In this document: positions 19,119 to 26,398 of the stretch, piece by piece
Layout: each line of letters begins with the position of its first letter
How positions within the stretch are numbered: the stretch's first letter is position 1
Origin: Pseudobutyrivibrio sp. OR37
GTDB taxonomy: Bacteria > Bacillota > Clostridia > Lachnospirales > Lachnospiraceae
Direction: 5' to 3'
Assembly: GCF_900113655.1 (NCBI RefSeq)
Contig: NZ_FOQF01000017.1
Span: 1-64,000, forward strand
DNA length: 64,000 nt
Notes under the pieces: generated by a model
The model's input: only the letters and a program-made list of their open reading frames with translations
Told to the model about the DNA's origin: nothing
The model's database searches: none
Translations under genes and position numbers: made by a program

Positions 19119-19202
19119 GCAAGTTACGCTCTCAAGCCTAAGATATTGCCTTCGGTCACTGATGTTTCCTTCGGCAACACTTAAAGCTTGATAGCTACTT
19201 GC
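19119..19202. repeat. Structured hairpin repeat, family A copy 1
   Basis: An 84-nt imperfect palindrome. The outer stem is GCAAGT/ACTTGC. TAC on the left faces a single T on the right, followed by GCT/AGC, a small 2-nt internal loop, and CAAGC/GCTTG. An inner helix is capped by a loop containing GGTCACTGATGTTTCCTTC. The same order of elements recurs in three other copies with different stem sequences. It lies between the IMP cyclohydrolase and AICAR formyltransferase genes. Confidence 0.7.
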
Positions 19203-19230
19203 TCATCTAATAATCCAATTAAACTATTCC

Positions 19231-19950
19231 TTACGCCCTTACGTTTTTATTTATGATTCGGGTGTCGACAGTGCCGGTTGCGATGTCGATGTAACGTACG
19301 AAAAGTGAAACCTTATTATCCATATTAAGGTTTGACCAAATCATATCGGTAAACTCATCGATGTTGCCTGAAATTTCAATTGGTGTTGGCTCTCCTTCGT
19401 ATGATGGAAGTGGATTGCCATCGTTCATATAGGTGTGAATAAATCTGCCGGTACCTGGCTTTGGATTGGAATAATCAAATGTGTATCTATTACATGAATC
19501 GCTGTCGCCCATGTTGGACTTAAGAATTGACATTAAATAAGAAAACTCGCCGTTTTCGATGTGAAGTAGACCTGAAATACGAGGTGTAAAATTAGGACCG
19601 TCTGGCTCAAATTCGCGTCTGCGAAGTGTCTGCTCGAAAGTCTCTCCCTTTTGCATGTACTCATAAATAGTATCAGTCTGATCACCGTTTGTAACGATTG
19701 TGTCATTTCCTAGCACTCTGACAGGTGCATAAATGATAAGTGATGGGTCTGTAAGCTTTGATGGGTCGAATGCCTCTGTACGAATGCCCTTTCCGTCCTC
19801 TACAAAAACTCTGTTTCTTGAATTCTCAGAACGCCCCATAATAAAATAAGCAGAGACAGCCTTGGTTCCGTCTTCTGAACGGCCAATGACAATGCCTCTG
19901 CCTGGATACGTGGTCTCTGATAATTCTCTAGCTAAAGATTTTACTACCAT
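19231..19950 (-). CDS. purO: IMP cyclohydrolase, PurO type
   Basis: PurO closes FAICAR to IMP, the last purine step. It is structurally unrelated to the PurH cyclohydrolase domain and best known from archaea. The 239 residues show the family's features: TTYPGRGIVIGRSEDG near the N-terminus, AYFIMGRSENSRNRVF, and PNFTPRISGLLH in the middle. The start at 19950 has GGAGGA 7 nt upstream; a longer frame to 19980 would place the ribosome site inside the gene. The neighbouring AICAR formyltransferase lacks a cyclohydrolase half, which supports the assignment. I am confident of the family and less so of the gene name. Confidence 0.85.
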   Translation of the reverse strand: MVVKSLARELSETTYPGRGIVIGRSEDGTKAVSAYFIMGRSENSRNRVFVEDGKGIRTEAFDPSKLTDPSLIIYAPVRVLGNDTIVTNGDQTDTIYEYMQKGETFEQTLRRREFEPDGPNFTPRISGLLHIENGEFSYLMSILKSNMGDSDSCNRYTFDYSNPKPGTGRFIHTYMNDGNPLPSYEGEPTPIEISGNIDEFTDMIWSNLNMDNKVSLFVRYIDIATGTVDTRIINKNVRA

Positions 19951-19982
19951 GGGTTCCTCCTTTAATACATTTTCCGCCACAA

Positions 19983-20011
19983 ATTATAACTGAACCCACA
20001 GTCTGTGTCTA
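19983..20011 (-). promoter_or_regulatory. Probable promoter of purO-purH
   Basis: On the minus strand TAGACA (20006-20011) and TATAAT (19983-19988) are 17 nt apart, about 35 nt before the purO start. Confidence 0.6.
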
Positions 20012-20047
20012 CCCTAAAATACATCAAATAATTAAGTTATTTGGCTC

Positions 20048-20131
20048 GCTGGTTACGGTCACAAGTATAATATTTCCTCAGTCGACTAAGAATGTCTTCC
20101 TTAGGAAATATTATCCTTGTTACCTACCAGC
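20048..20131. repeat. Structured hairpin repeat, family A copy 2
   Basis: An 84-nt imperfect palindrome. The outer stem is GCTGGT/ACCAGC, then TAC opposite T, GGT/ACC, a 2-nt internal loop, CAAG/CTTG, and an inner AT-rich stem (TAATATTTCCT with its complement). The loop CAGTCGACTAAGAATGTCTT follows. It precedes purO on the minus strand and is followed at once by copy 3. Confidence 0.75.
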
Positions 20132-20153
20132 TATTTTCAACTTTTTTTAGCTC

Positions 20154-20234
20154 GCTTGTTACGCTAACAATAAAAAGTATTACTCCGTCGCGAGATTGCT
20201 CCTTGAGTAATACTTTTCATTGTTAGCTACAAGC
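20154..20234. repeat. Structured hairpin repeat, family A copy 3
   Basis: An 81-nt palindrome. The outer stem is GCTTGT/ACAAGC, then TAC opposite T, GCTAACAAT/ATTGTTAGC, an A opposite C, and an inner stem AAAAGTATTACTC/GAGTAATACTTTT. The loop is CGTCGCGAGATTGCTCCTT. Copy 2 and copy 3 are tandem (106-bp pitch) and share their flanks: CTCGCT on the left and AGCTATTT on the right. It lies 35 bp beyond the stop of the FliD-like gene and may also end its transcript. Confidence 0.75.
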
Positions 20235-20269
20235 TATTTATACTTTCTTTTATGAATCCCATATTAGGG

Positions 20270-21046
20270 CTACGTTTGGGTGTTGAATTTACTTAACATG
20301 TCGTCGGCGGATAAGGAATAGTCGCCGGTGTTGGTGTAGGATTTACGGCCTGTGATGCTTGCCAATTCATTTCCTGCATAGGAATTAGCCATTGAGGATT
20401 TTGTGGCTACCTGGTAAGCATAGCTTCCGGTTCCGTTGAATAAATCCTTTACGTAGGTCATATTTGCCTTATTCTTAAGGAAATCTTCATCTACCTGTAA
20501 ATGGTTATCCTTATCAATCGTAATTCCAGCCTTGCCAAGTGTTTGAGCAGATTTAGCAGAGGTTGTAACCATTGCTGCAACCTGTGTTAAAACGCCTGTA
20601 TTATCGGACTTTTGACCGCTATCAACTAATGAATTATACTTATCCGCAAAATCCTTTACAGCCTTGTAAATTGCTTCCTTGTCGTAATCCTTGGTGGTCT
20701 TGCCCTCTTCATCAGTGGTTTCCACTTCTTCCCAAATAGAATTTTTGCCCTTTGCTAACAGCTTATCCGTAGCCTTACTCAAAGCGCTGGTGTCATTTCG
20801 GATTTCGCTAAGATTTGTATCTACTTTTTTAGACTTCTTACCTGTATCTGATTTCAAATTGCCTTCATCATCATATTTTGAATAATATGCTTTCACAAGC
20901 TTTCCGTATGAACCTGATTTAATTTGGGTTAAGTTTGTAAGAGAACCTTCAAGTCCTCCAAACATGGAATTCACGCCTGATGAATTATTTCCACCAAACA
21001 ATGAATAGATAGAATTATTGCCAAAAGAATTAATAGTTAAAGACAT
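20270..21046 (-). CDS. Hypothetical protein with FliD-like C-terminal segment
   Basis: This is a 258-residue protein without signal peptide or membrane segment. The N-terminus (SLTINSFGNNSIYSLFGG) is rich in Ser, Asn and Gly. The middle is charged and helical. The C-terminal third (DNHLQVDEDFLKNKANMTYVKDLFNGTGSYAYQVATKS) resembles the stretch before the end of flagellar cap proteins (FliD). From memory, proteins of this kind are conserved in motile Lachnospiraceae, but the function is not established. The start at 21046 is set by GGAG 8 nt upstream. No flagellar genes are adjacent. It may be a flagellum-related secreted or scaffold protein; this is inference. Confidence 0.6.
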   Translation of the reverse strand: MSLTINSFGNNSIYSLFGGNNSSGVNSMFGGLEGSLTNLTQIKSGSYGKLVKAYYSKYDDEGNLKSDTGKKSKKVDTNLSEIRNDTSALSKATDKLLAKGKNSIWEEVETTDEEGKTTKDYDKEAIYKAVKDFADKYNSLVDSGQKSDNTGVLTQVAAMVTTSAKSAQTLGKAGITIDKDNHLQVDEDFLKNKANMTYVKDLFNGTGSYAYQVATKSSMANSYAGNELASITGRKSYTNTGDYSLSADDMLSKFNTQT

Positions 21047-21159
21047 AAACATCACTCCTTTGATTATAAAACCTGAACATCCTTGTTCATTATGTCATTA
21101 CATACTTATACTTATAGATATAATACTAAATTCTTTTGTTTATTCTGTGAACAGGGATT

Positions 21160-21918
21160 TTATAATCTTACTGGTATTCCCTGCCTTTTCAAATATTCCT
21201 TTAAATCCTTTATTTCAAGCTCTTTATAGTGGAACAAGGACGCGGCTAAGGCTGCATCGGCGCCGCCGATTGTAAGAGCATCTTTAAAATGCTCCATAGT
21301 ACCAGCTCCACCAGATGCTATAACAGGTATTGATACAGCACTAGAAATAGCACGAGTAAGCTCTATATCAAAGCCAGCCTTGGTGCCATCGCAATCCATG
21401 GATGTAAGAAGTATTTCTCCAGCTCCAAGCTTTTCTGCCTGAAGGGCCCACTCCACAGCATCGATTCCACAATCTAATCGACCGCCATGTTTATAGATAT
21501 TGAAGCCTCCATCAGAACGCTTTTTTGCATCAATAGCTACCACTACACACTGACTTCCAAATTTATCTGCTGCGTCTGCTATTAATCTTGGATTGTCGAT
21601 TGCGGCTGAGTTAACAGATATTTTATCTGCACCTTCTCTAAGCAAGGCCTTAAAATCATCTACTGTACGGATACCACCTCCTACAGTGAATGGGATAAAT
21701 ACCTGTTCTGCTACACGCCTCACCATATCTACAACAGTGTTTCTACCATCAGATGATGCTGTGATATCCAAAAATACCACCTCATCTGCACCAGCTTTAT
21801 CGTAGGCTGCGGCTATTTCTACTGGGTCACCTGCGTCTTTTAAATCTACGAAATTAACACCTTTTACTACTCTGCCATCTTTTACGTCCAGGCAGGGAAT
21901 TATGCGTTTTGTGAACAT
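21160..21918 (-). CDS. hisF: Imidazole glycerol phosphate synthase cyclase subunit
   Basis: HisF is the (beta/alpha)8 cyclase that joins ammonia to PRFAR, giving imidazole glycerol phosphate and AICAR. The 252 residues have [19 protein letters not shown] with catalytic Asp11, [12 protein letters not shown], and VVAIDAKK with the second catalytic Asp near 130. Its partner hisH lies just upstream. The released AICAR feeds the neighbouring purH/purO pair. GGAGAATAAT precedes the ATG. The hisH-hisF gap carries a palindromic repeat. Confidence 0.97.
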   Translation of the reverse strand: MFTKRIIPCLDVKDGRVVKGVNFVDLKDAGDPVEIAAAYDKAGADEVVFLDITASSDGRNTVVDMVRRVAEQVFIPFTVGGGIRTVDDFKALLREGADKISVNSAAIDNPRLIADAADKFGSQCVVVAIDAKKRSDGGFNIYKHGGRLDCGIDAVEWALQAEKLGAGEILLTSMDCDGTKAGFDIELTRAISSAVSIPVIASGGAGTMEHFKDALTIGGADAALAASLFHYKELEIKDLKEYLKRQGIPVRL

Positions 21919-21941
21919 ATTATTCTCCTATAGTATTGAGT

Positions 21942-22033
21942 ACCCTCATCCGGCTCTTCGAGCCACCTTGTCTCGCCTCCCGGCTCGGTCGTTGCTAAAC
22001 AGGCTCCACTGGAGCCTAGCAACCCCAGAGGGG
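21942..22033. repeat. REP-like palindromic intergenic element (copy B2, extended)
   Basis: This copy shares the CCCTCATC start and the CCCC...GGGGGAAGGC end with the element at 12411-12464. It has a hairpin GGCTC-TTC-GAGCC (21952-21964) and an extra nested hairpin in the middle (GTTGCTA...TAGCAAC around GGCTCCACTGGAGCC). The extra piece looks like an insertion into the basic element. It lies inside the hisH-hisF gap. Confidence 0.65.
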
Positions 22034-22038
22034 GAAGG

Positions 22039-22644
22039 CTATTGGGTAGCAAAGTTTTTAAGAATTTTTAATCCTACATTAGAGGATTTTTCTGGATGGA
22101 ACTGACAGGCAAATATGTTACCCTTTTCTACAGAGGCATGGATGTGACAGCCATATTCTGTGGTGGCGGTAACAATGGATGAATCTTTAGCCTGTAGATA
22201 ATATGAATGTACAAAATAAACAAAAGCCCCCTCATCTATTCCATTAAATAAGTGGCCTTCATTAGGAAAATCTAAAGAGTTCCAACCAATATGAGGAACC
22301 TTGATTCCTTCACTGTCAGGAATCCTCTTTACAATTCCGTCAAGAACATGTAAGCCCTCTACACCAGGTGATTCCTCGGATGATTCAAACAAAAGCTGTA
22401 AGCCTAAACATATTCCAAGAAACGGCTTGCCTGTGACAACAAATTCATGAATTGCCTTATCAAGCTCATATTTCTTAAGATTTTCCATGGCGGCAGCAAA
22501 AGAGCCGACTCCTGGTAATACCAAACGGTCGGCTTTTTTAATAACACTAAAATCCCTGGTGAGGACAGTTTCCTCACCAAGGATTTTGAATGCTTTTTCT
22601 ACACTTTTAATATTTCCTGCATCGTAATCAAGTATCGCTATCAT
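22039..22644 (-). CDS. hisH: Imidazole glycerol phosphate synthase glutaminase subunit
   Basis: HisH is the class I glutamine amidotransferase that supplies ammonia to HisF. The 201 residues have ILDYDAGNIKSV at the N-terminus, LPGVGSF, the nucleophile elbow GICLGLQLLFE (Cys near 79) and the catalytic His/Glu in CQFHPEKSS. The start overlaps the stop of the upstream acidic membrane protein by 4 nt (ATGA), so it depends on that gene's transcript, an odd arrangement for a histidine gene. Confidence 0.96.
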   Translation of the reverse strand: MIAILDYDAGNIKSVEKAFKILGEETVLTRDFSVIKKADRLVLPGVGSFAAAMENLKKYELDKAIHEFVVTGKPFLGICLGLQLLFESSEESPGVEGLHVLDGIVKRIPDSEGIKVPHIGWNSLDFPNEGHLFNGIDEGAFVYFVHSYYLQAKDSSIVTATTEYGCHIHASVEKGNIFACQFHPEKSSNVGLKILKNFATQ

Positions 22645-24539
22645 AAATCCGGTAACCCTAAGCCTCTCAGCACCTTTCTAAGTTCTATAGTATAGTAATG
22701 TCGGTTAGGTTGCTTATAAATGGCCAAAGCGTCCTCTTCAGAAAGTTTAAACTGATCATTTAATTCTTGAACAATCTGAGTATGATATGCGTCATATTGA
22801 TCTGCAATTCCGTATTCCGCGGCCTCGTCTTTGTACTTTTCATATCGGCCTACACCGATAATTAAAGCATCTAGTGCGTATGGATACTGCTCATATGCAA
22901 TGAATGCCTCGTACTGTTGCTGACAAGTCTGCAAATCAGCTAAGGTTCTAGCTTGATTCCTTAATAGTTCAACCTTTTCATCACTCTTGAAATCAAAACC
23001 GTTAAGCTTTTCGTAAGCTGCAATATAATCACCAGCTTCAAACAGCTCGTTGGCCTGTTCCATGTGACGTTTCAGTCCCGTAAAGGTCATGCCCACCATT
23101 ACTACACCAATTATTGATATAGATAATAACAGAAATGTAGCAATAATGGAAATAGGAATTTTAGGAGAATTATCTGGTTCTTTTGGTTTTTTCTCCTTTT
23201 TAGGCTTTGGAGGTTTTGGTGGCTTATCTTTTTTAGCTGCCTCCTTCTCCTTTTTAGCCGCTTCTTTTTCCTTCTTGGCTGCTTCCTTTGCGGCCTTCTT
23301 TTCTTCCTTTAGACGTTTTTTCTTTTCCTTTGGATCCTCTGGAACCACAGGATTTCCATCTTCGTCATAGGTAACCTCGGCAGCCTTTCTTGCTGCTTCC
23401 TCCGCCTCTGCTATTTCATCCTCATCAGGCGGTCCAAAAAGAATTAATAAAAGCTTTTGCACTATAGGATTTGGCTTTTTTTCGCCTTTTTCCTTTTTCT
23501 TCTTTTCCTTCTTTTCTTTTTTGCCCTTCTTCTTCTTGCCTCCATCATCAGCCTCTTCAGCTTCTGATTCCCCTTCGGTGCCTTCCGCACTATCGTCTAT
23601 ATCGGCGCCCTCGGCAGCCCCTTCTTCATCACCGTTTAAAAGAGATTGAATATCTAATAAATCTTCATCTCCTTCTAACAGATTATCTAAATCCAAATCT
23701 CCGTCTCCGGAAAGGTCTGGCTCTTCCCCTTCTCCAAATTCTGCCTCGTCCAAAGCGTCCATTTCATCAGGCATAAATTCCTTCAAGGATTCATCAAGAG
23801 GCTCCTCTTCGGTATCCTCCACCATGTCGTCCAGTGAGAAGCCTAAATCATCATCCTCTTCAGACGACTCCCCAGCATCCTCTTTGGCTTCAGCAGTCTC
23901 CTCTAAAGAAGCTTCTACTTCATCCTCATCGCTTTCTTCCATAAATGCAGACAAATCAATATCGTCATCGTCAGGAAGCTCTAAAGGAGCATCGTCATCT
24001 TCTAATACTGGTCCCTCACTACTTTCCTGGGAAACTGACTCTTCTATTTCTTCTACAGGCTCCTCCACCTCTTCATGTATCTCATCATCCAAAGAAATAG
24101 GCATTTCCTCAGCAGCTTCCTGCGTTTTTTGCACGTCCTGCTTTACAATAGGCTTATTATTCAAAAGAGCATCAACAATTCCATCGGATTCAGGCACCTC
24201 ACCTGTCTCCTGGAAATGACGCTCATCATCATCAATTTCCTGTTCAAAATTACTTATAAATAAATCGACATCATCAGACTCCAGCTCTTCCTCAAATTTG
24301 CGCAAAAAATCCTCCTCAGATAGAACCTGTCTGAGGTAAGGATGTGAGCTTTTCGTCTGAATTTCATCTACATTGATTCCAGTAGCTTCGAAAAAATCCT
24401 CGTTGTAGGCTACAGCTTTTCTGCTTTCTGTGGCCTCCTGTTGTTTTTTCTCAGCTTTTTCTTGAACCTGTATAGCATCAGTCTTAGCCTTATTTATTGA
24501 ATTAAGTAGTCCATCTAAGTAGTCCTCCGACTGAGACAT
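22641..24539 (-). CDS. Large acidic protein with one membrane segment, unknown function
   Basis: I do not recognise a family. The 632 residues divide into a short N-terminal helix (SQSEDYLDGLLNSINKAKTDAIQ), a very acidic low-complexity stretch (about 90-340), Lys-rich runs (about 345-365), and a Lys/Glu/Ala repeat region (about 405-455, AAKKEKE units). A single hydrophobic segment lies at about 463-488 (ISIIATFLLLSISIIGVVMVG). The C-terminal domain of about 145 residues is helical and TPR-like (LFEAGDYIAAYEKLNGF). The layout suggests a cytoplasmic disordered arm, one membrane span and an outer helical domain. A GGGAGG site precedes the ATG. It overlaps hisH by 4 nt and follows cheV after a terminator. 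Confidence 0.6.
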   Translation of the reverse strand: MSQSEDYLDGLLNSINKAKTDAIQVQEKAEKKQQEATESRKAVAYNEDFFEATGINVDEIQTKSSHPYLRQVLSEEDFLRKFEEELESDDVDLFISNFEQEIDDDERHFQETGEVPESDGIVDALLNNKPIVKQDVQKTQEAAEEMPISLDDEIHEEVEEPVEEIEESVSQESSEGPVLEDDDAPLELPDDDDIDLSAFMEESDEDEVEASLEETAEAKEDAGESSEEDDDLGFSLDDMVEDTEEEPLDESLKEFMPDEMDALDEAEFGEGEEPDLSGDGDLDLDNLLEGDEDLLDIQSLLNGDEEGAAEGADIDDSAEGTEGESEAEEADDGGKKKKGKKEKKEKKKKEKGEKKPNPIVQKLLLILFGPPDEDEIAEAEEAARKAAEVTYDEDGNPVVPEDPKEKKKRLKEEKKAAKEAAKKEKEAAKKEKEAAKKDKPPKPPKPKKEKKPKEPDNSPKIPISIIATFLLLSISIIGVVMVGMTFTGLKRHMEQANELFEAGDYIAAYEKLNGFDFKSDEKVELLRNQARTLADLQTCQQQYEAFIAYEQYPYALDALIIGVGRYEKYKDEAAEYGIADQYDAYHTQIVQELNDQFKLSEEDALAIYKQPNRHYYTIELRKVLRGLGLPDL

Positions 24540-24559
24540 TCATTTTTCCTCCCTATACT

Positions 24560-24586
24560 AAAAAAGGGGCATGCCTTGCATACCCC
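24560..24586 (-). terminator. Intrinsic terminator of cheV
   Basis: A 9-bp stem (24578-24586 with 24566-24574, one G-T pair on the minus strand) is followed by TTTTTT. It lies 10 nt past the cheV stop and just before the ribosome site of the next gene, so that gene may rely on read-through or an unseen promoter. Confidence 0.75.
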
Positions 24587-24596
24587 TAATATTTAA

Positions 24597-25523
24597 TTAT
24601 GAATTAGCCTTTCGAGCACCCTCATATTTAGCCACCAAATCATCAACAACGGCTATAAGTTTTCCAATCTCTGGTTTTGTAAGCTGTGCATCAGCTCCTA
24701 AGCTCTCGCCCTTACGTCTAATTTCATCATTAATCAGAGATGAGAAAATGATAAGCGGAATATTCTTCATTGTTTCATTCTCTTTAACAAGCTTACATAA
24801 TCTGTGGCCATCCATAAGAGGCATCTCAATATCAGTAATGATAAGATGAACGTCATTAAGCACTGTTCCCTTTTTATGTAATTCAACCAGCTTGTCCCAG
24901 CCCTCTTGGCCGTTCATATTGACAATAAGATTTGTATAACCTGCCTTCTTTAAGCACTCAACAATAAGCTTTGAAAGAAGTGGTGAATCCTCACAAAGAA
25001 GGATTGGTGATTTGCTTCTATCTCTAGACTCATAATCATCCATTTCTGATACCTTAAGACCAGTCTCAGGATTGATATCTGTAACGATTTTCTCGAAGTC
25101 AAGGATAACAACAAGTCTATCTTCCAGTTTGATTACACCGGTAGATACGCCGGATTCATCTGAACTAATGGTAGCATCTGGTTTAATAATATCTTCCCAA
25201 GATACACGATGAATTCCAAGAACCTCATCAACATGGAAAGCTGTATTCAAACTGTTGAAGTTTGTAATAATAAAAAGACCATCATTAGGAGCTTCATCAG
25301 TGATATTCAAACACTTGCGTAGAGAAATAACGGAAATCATAATATCTCTTGGCATAAAGATTCCTTCGATACAAGGATGAGCGTTTGGCAATGGTGTAAC
25401 TGGTTGATACAACAAAATCTCCCTGATCTTGGCAACGTTAATTCCATAGAAATTTTTGCCAACCTTGAACTCAAGTACCTCAAGTTCGTTAGTGCCCGAT
25501 TCCAATAAAATATTAGTATCCAT
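24597..25523 (-). CDS. cheV: Chemotaxis coupling/adaptation protein CheV
   Basis: CheV couples chemoreceptors to CheA and aids adaptation through its own receiver domain. The 308 residues combine a CheW domain (about 14-155, with KNFYGINVAKIREIL) and a REC domain (about 172-300). The receiver has acidic CEDS at 177-180 and phosphoacceptor Asp231 in LIITDIEMPLMDGH. GAGGAG precedes the ATG. Two chemoreceptors occur in the same window, so a chemotaxis system is present, with CheA and the rest elsewhere. Confidence 0.93.
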   Translation of the reverse strand: MDTNILLESGTNELEVLEFKVGKNFYGINVAKIREILLYQPVTPLPNAHPCIEGIFMPRDIMISVISLRKCLNITDEAPNDGLFIITNFNSLNTAFHVDEVLGIHRVSWEDIIKPDATISSDESGVSTGVIKLEDRLVVILDFEKIVTDINPETGLKVSEMDDYESRDRSKSPILLCEDSPLLSKLIVECLKKAGYTNLIVNMNGQEGWDKLVELHKKGTVLNDVHLIITDIEMPLMDGHRLCKLVKENETMKNIPLIIFSSLINDEIRRKGESLGADAQLTKPEIGKLIAVVDDLVAKYEGARKANS

Positions 25524-25555
25524 GCAAATCTCCTCTCACTTAAATCAATAATGAT

Positions 25556-26314
25556 TTATATGGTTGTCCCTCTAGTGGTGCCTTCACTTGTAACGAATAG
25601 CTCCAAGGAAGTTATATTTTCTACTGACGAATCGCTGTATAAAAATACTAAAACAAATGATTTTGTATCACCAGCTGCCAGTAAACCATCAAAATTTGCC
25701 AAGTCATTTCCCAATGGAGTGAATAGATTATTGGTTTTCTCACCGCCGTTAAGGGATAGGCTATAACTTCTATCTGAATACTTTGAAAAATCTACAGATG
25801 AATTAGAAGTATTTTCTGCTGAAATAGATAAAACTATATACTTCTTTCCAGAAACTTTTTCAAGCAAAAAACTCTTTGTTTTGTATTCTGGTGAAACATC
25901 AAATTCTGAACATGTGAATTCTACACCAGGAATATCTACTGCACTTGTAAATGAATAGCCTCCTTCATCCAAGCTACTATCTTCTGCGCCTTCTTCTGCT
26001 TCCTCACCTTCTATTGGCTCGCCAGTCTCAGGATCAAGCTTAACCTCTTGTTCTGTGTCCTCTACAGGCTCTTCAGTAGCCTCCTCCTCTGGAACACCTG
26101 GAGTATAATCCTCCTCCAGCTCCCCAGTACGAACTCTGGCATTTGCTATGCCGATTGTCTGATTTTGATTAAATTTAGAAACTGTTTTTGAAGCATAAGC
26201 AGCAATAATAGCCTCTTCCTCTTCGGTCATAGCATATAATGGCTCACCACAACCTGTGAAAATTAAAGCTATACACACTATCGAAATAAAAAAGTAAAAT
26301 CTTTTAAATTTCAT
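25556..26314 (-). CDS. Predicted lipoprotein, unknown function
   Basis: This is a 252-residue exported protein. The N-terminus MKFKRFYFFISIVCIALIF ends in the lipobox FTGC, so it should be a lipid-anchored surface protein with Cys at about 22. A Glu/Pro-rich spacer (about 67-110) is followed by a C-terminal beta-rich domain of about 140 residues with regular VLSISAENTSNSSVDFSKY and SFVLVFLYSDSS strands. That pattern resembles DUF4352/DUF5067-type immunoglobulin-like lipoproteins; the family assignment is tentative. GGAG precedes the start. It lies between cheV and a histidine kinase on the same strand. Confidence 0.65.
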   Translation of the reverse strand: MKFKRFYFFISIVCIALIFTGCGEPLYAMTEEEEAIIAAYASKTVSKFNQNQTIGIANARVRTGELEEDYTPGVPEEEATEEPVEDTEQEVKLDPETGEPIEGEEAEEGAEDSSLDEGGYSFTSAVDIPGVEFTCSEFDVSPEYKTKSFLLEKVSGKKYIVLSISAENTSNSSVDFSKYSDRSYSLSLNGGEKTNNLFTPLGNDLANFDGLLAAGDTKSFVLVFLYSDSSVENITSLELFVTSEGTTRGTTI

Positions 26315-26398
26315 ACTTACTCCTAGAAGAATAAACTAATCATTAATGGTATATTAGCATTAATATGTGTATACTTCAATGTGAAAAATCAGAAAATT

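Noticed and set aside
23824-24219. Plus-strand Ser-rich frame opposite the acidic membrane protein
   Set aside because: Asp/Glu codons read in reverse give poly-Ser; no ribosome site or promoter was seen.
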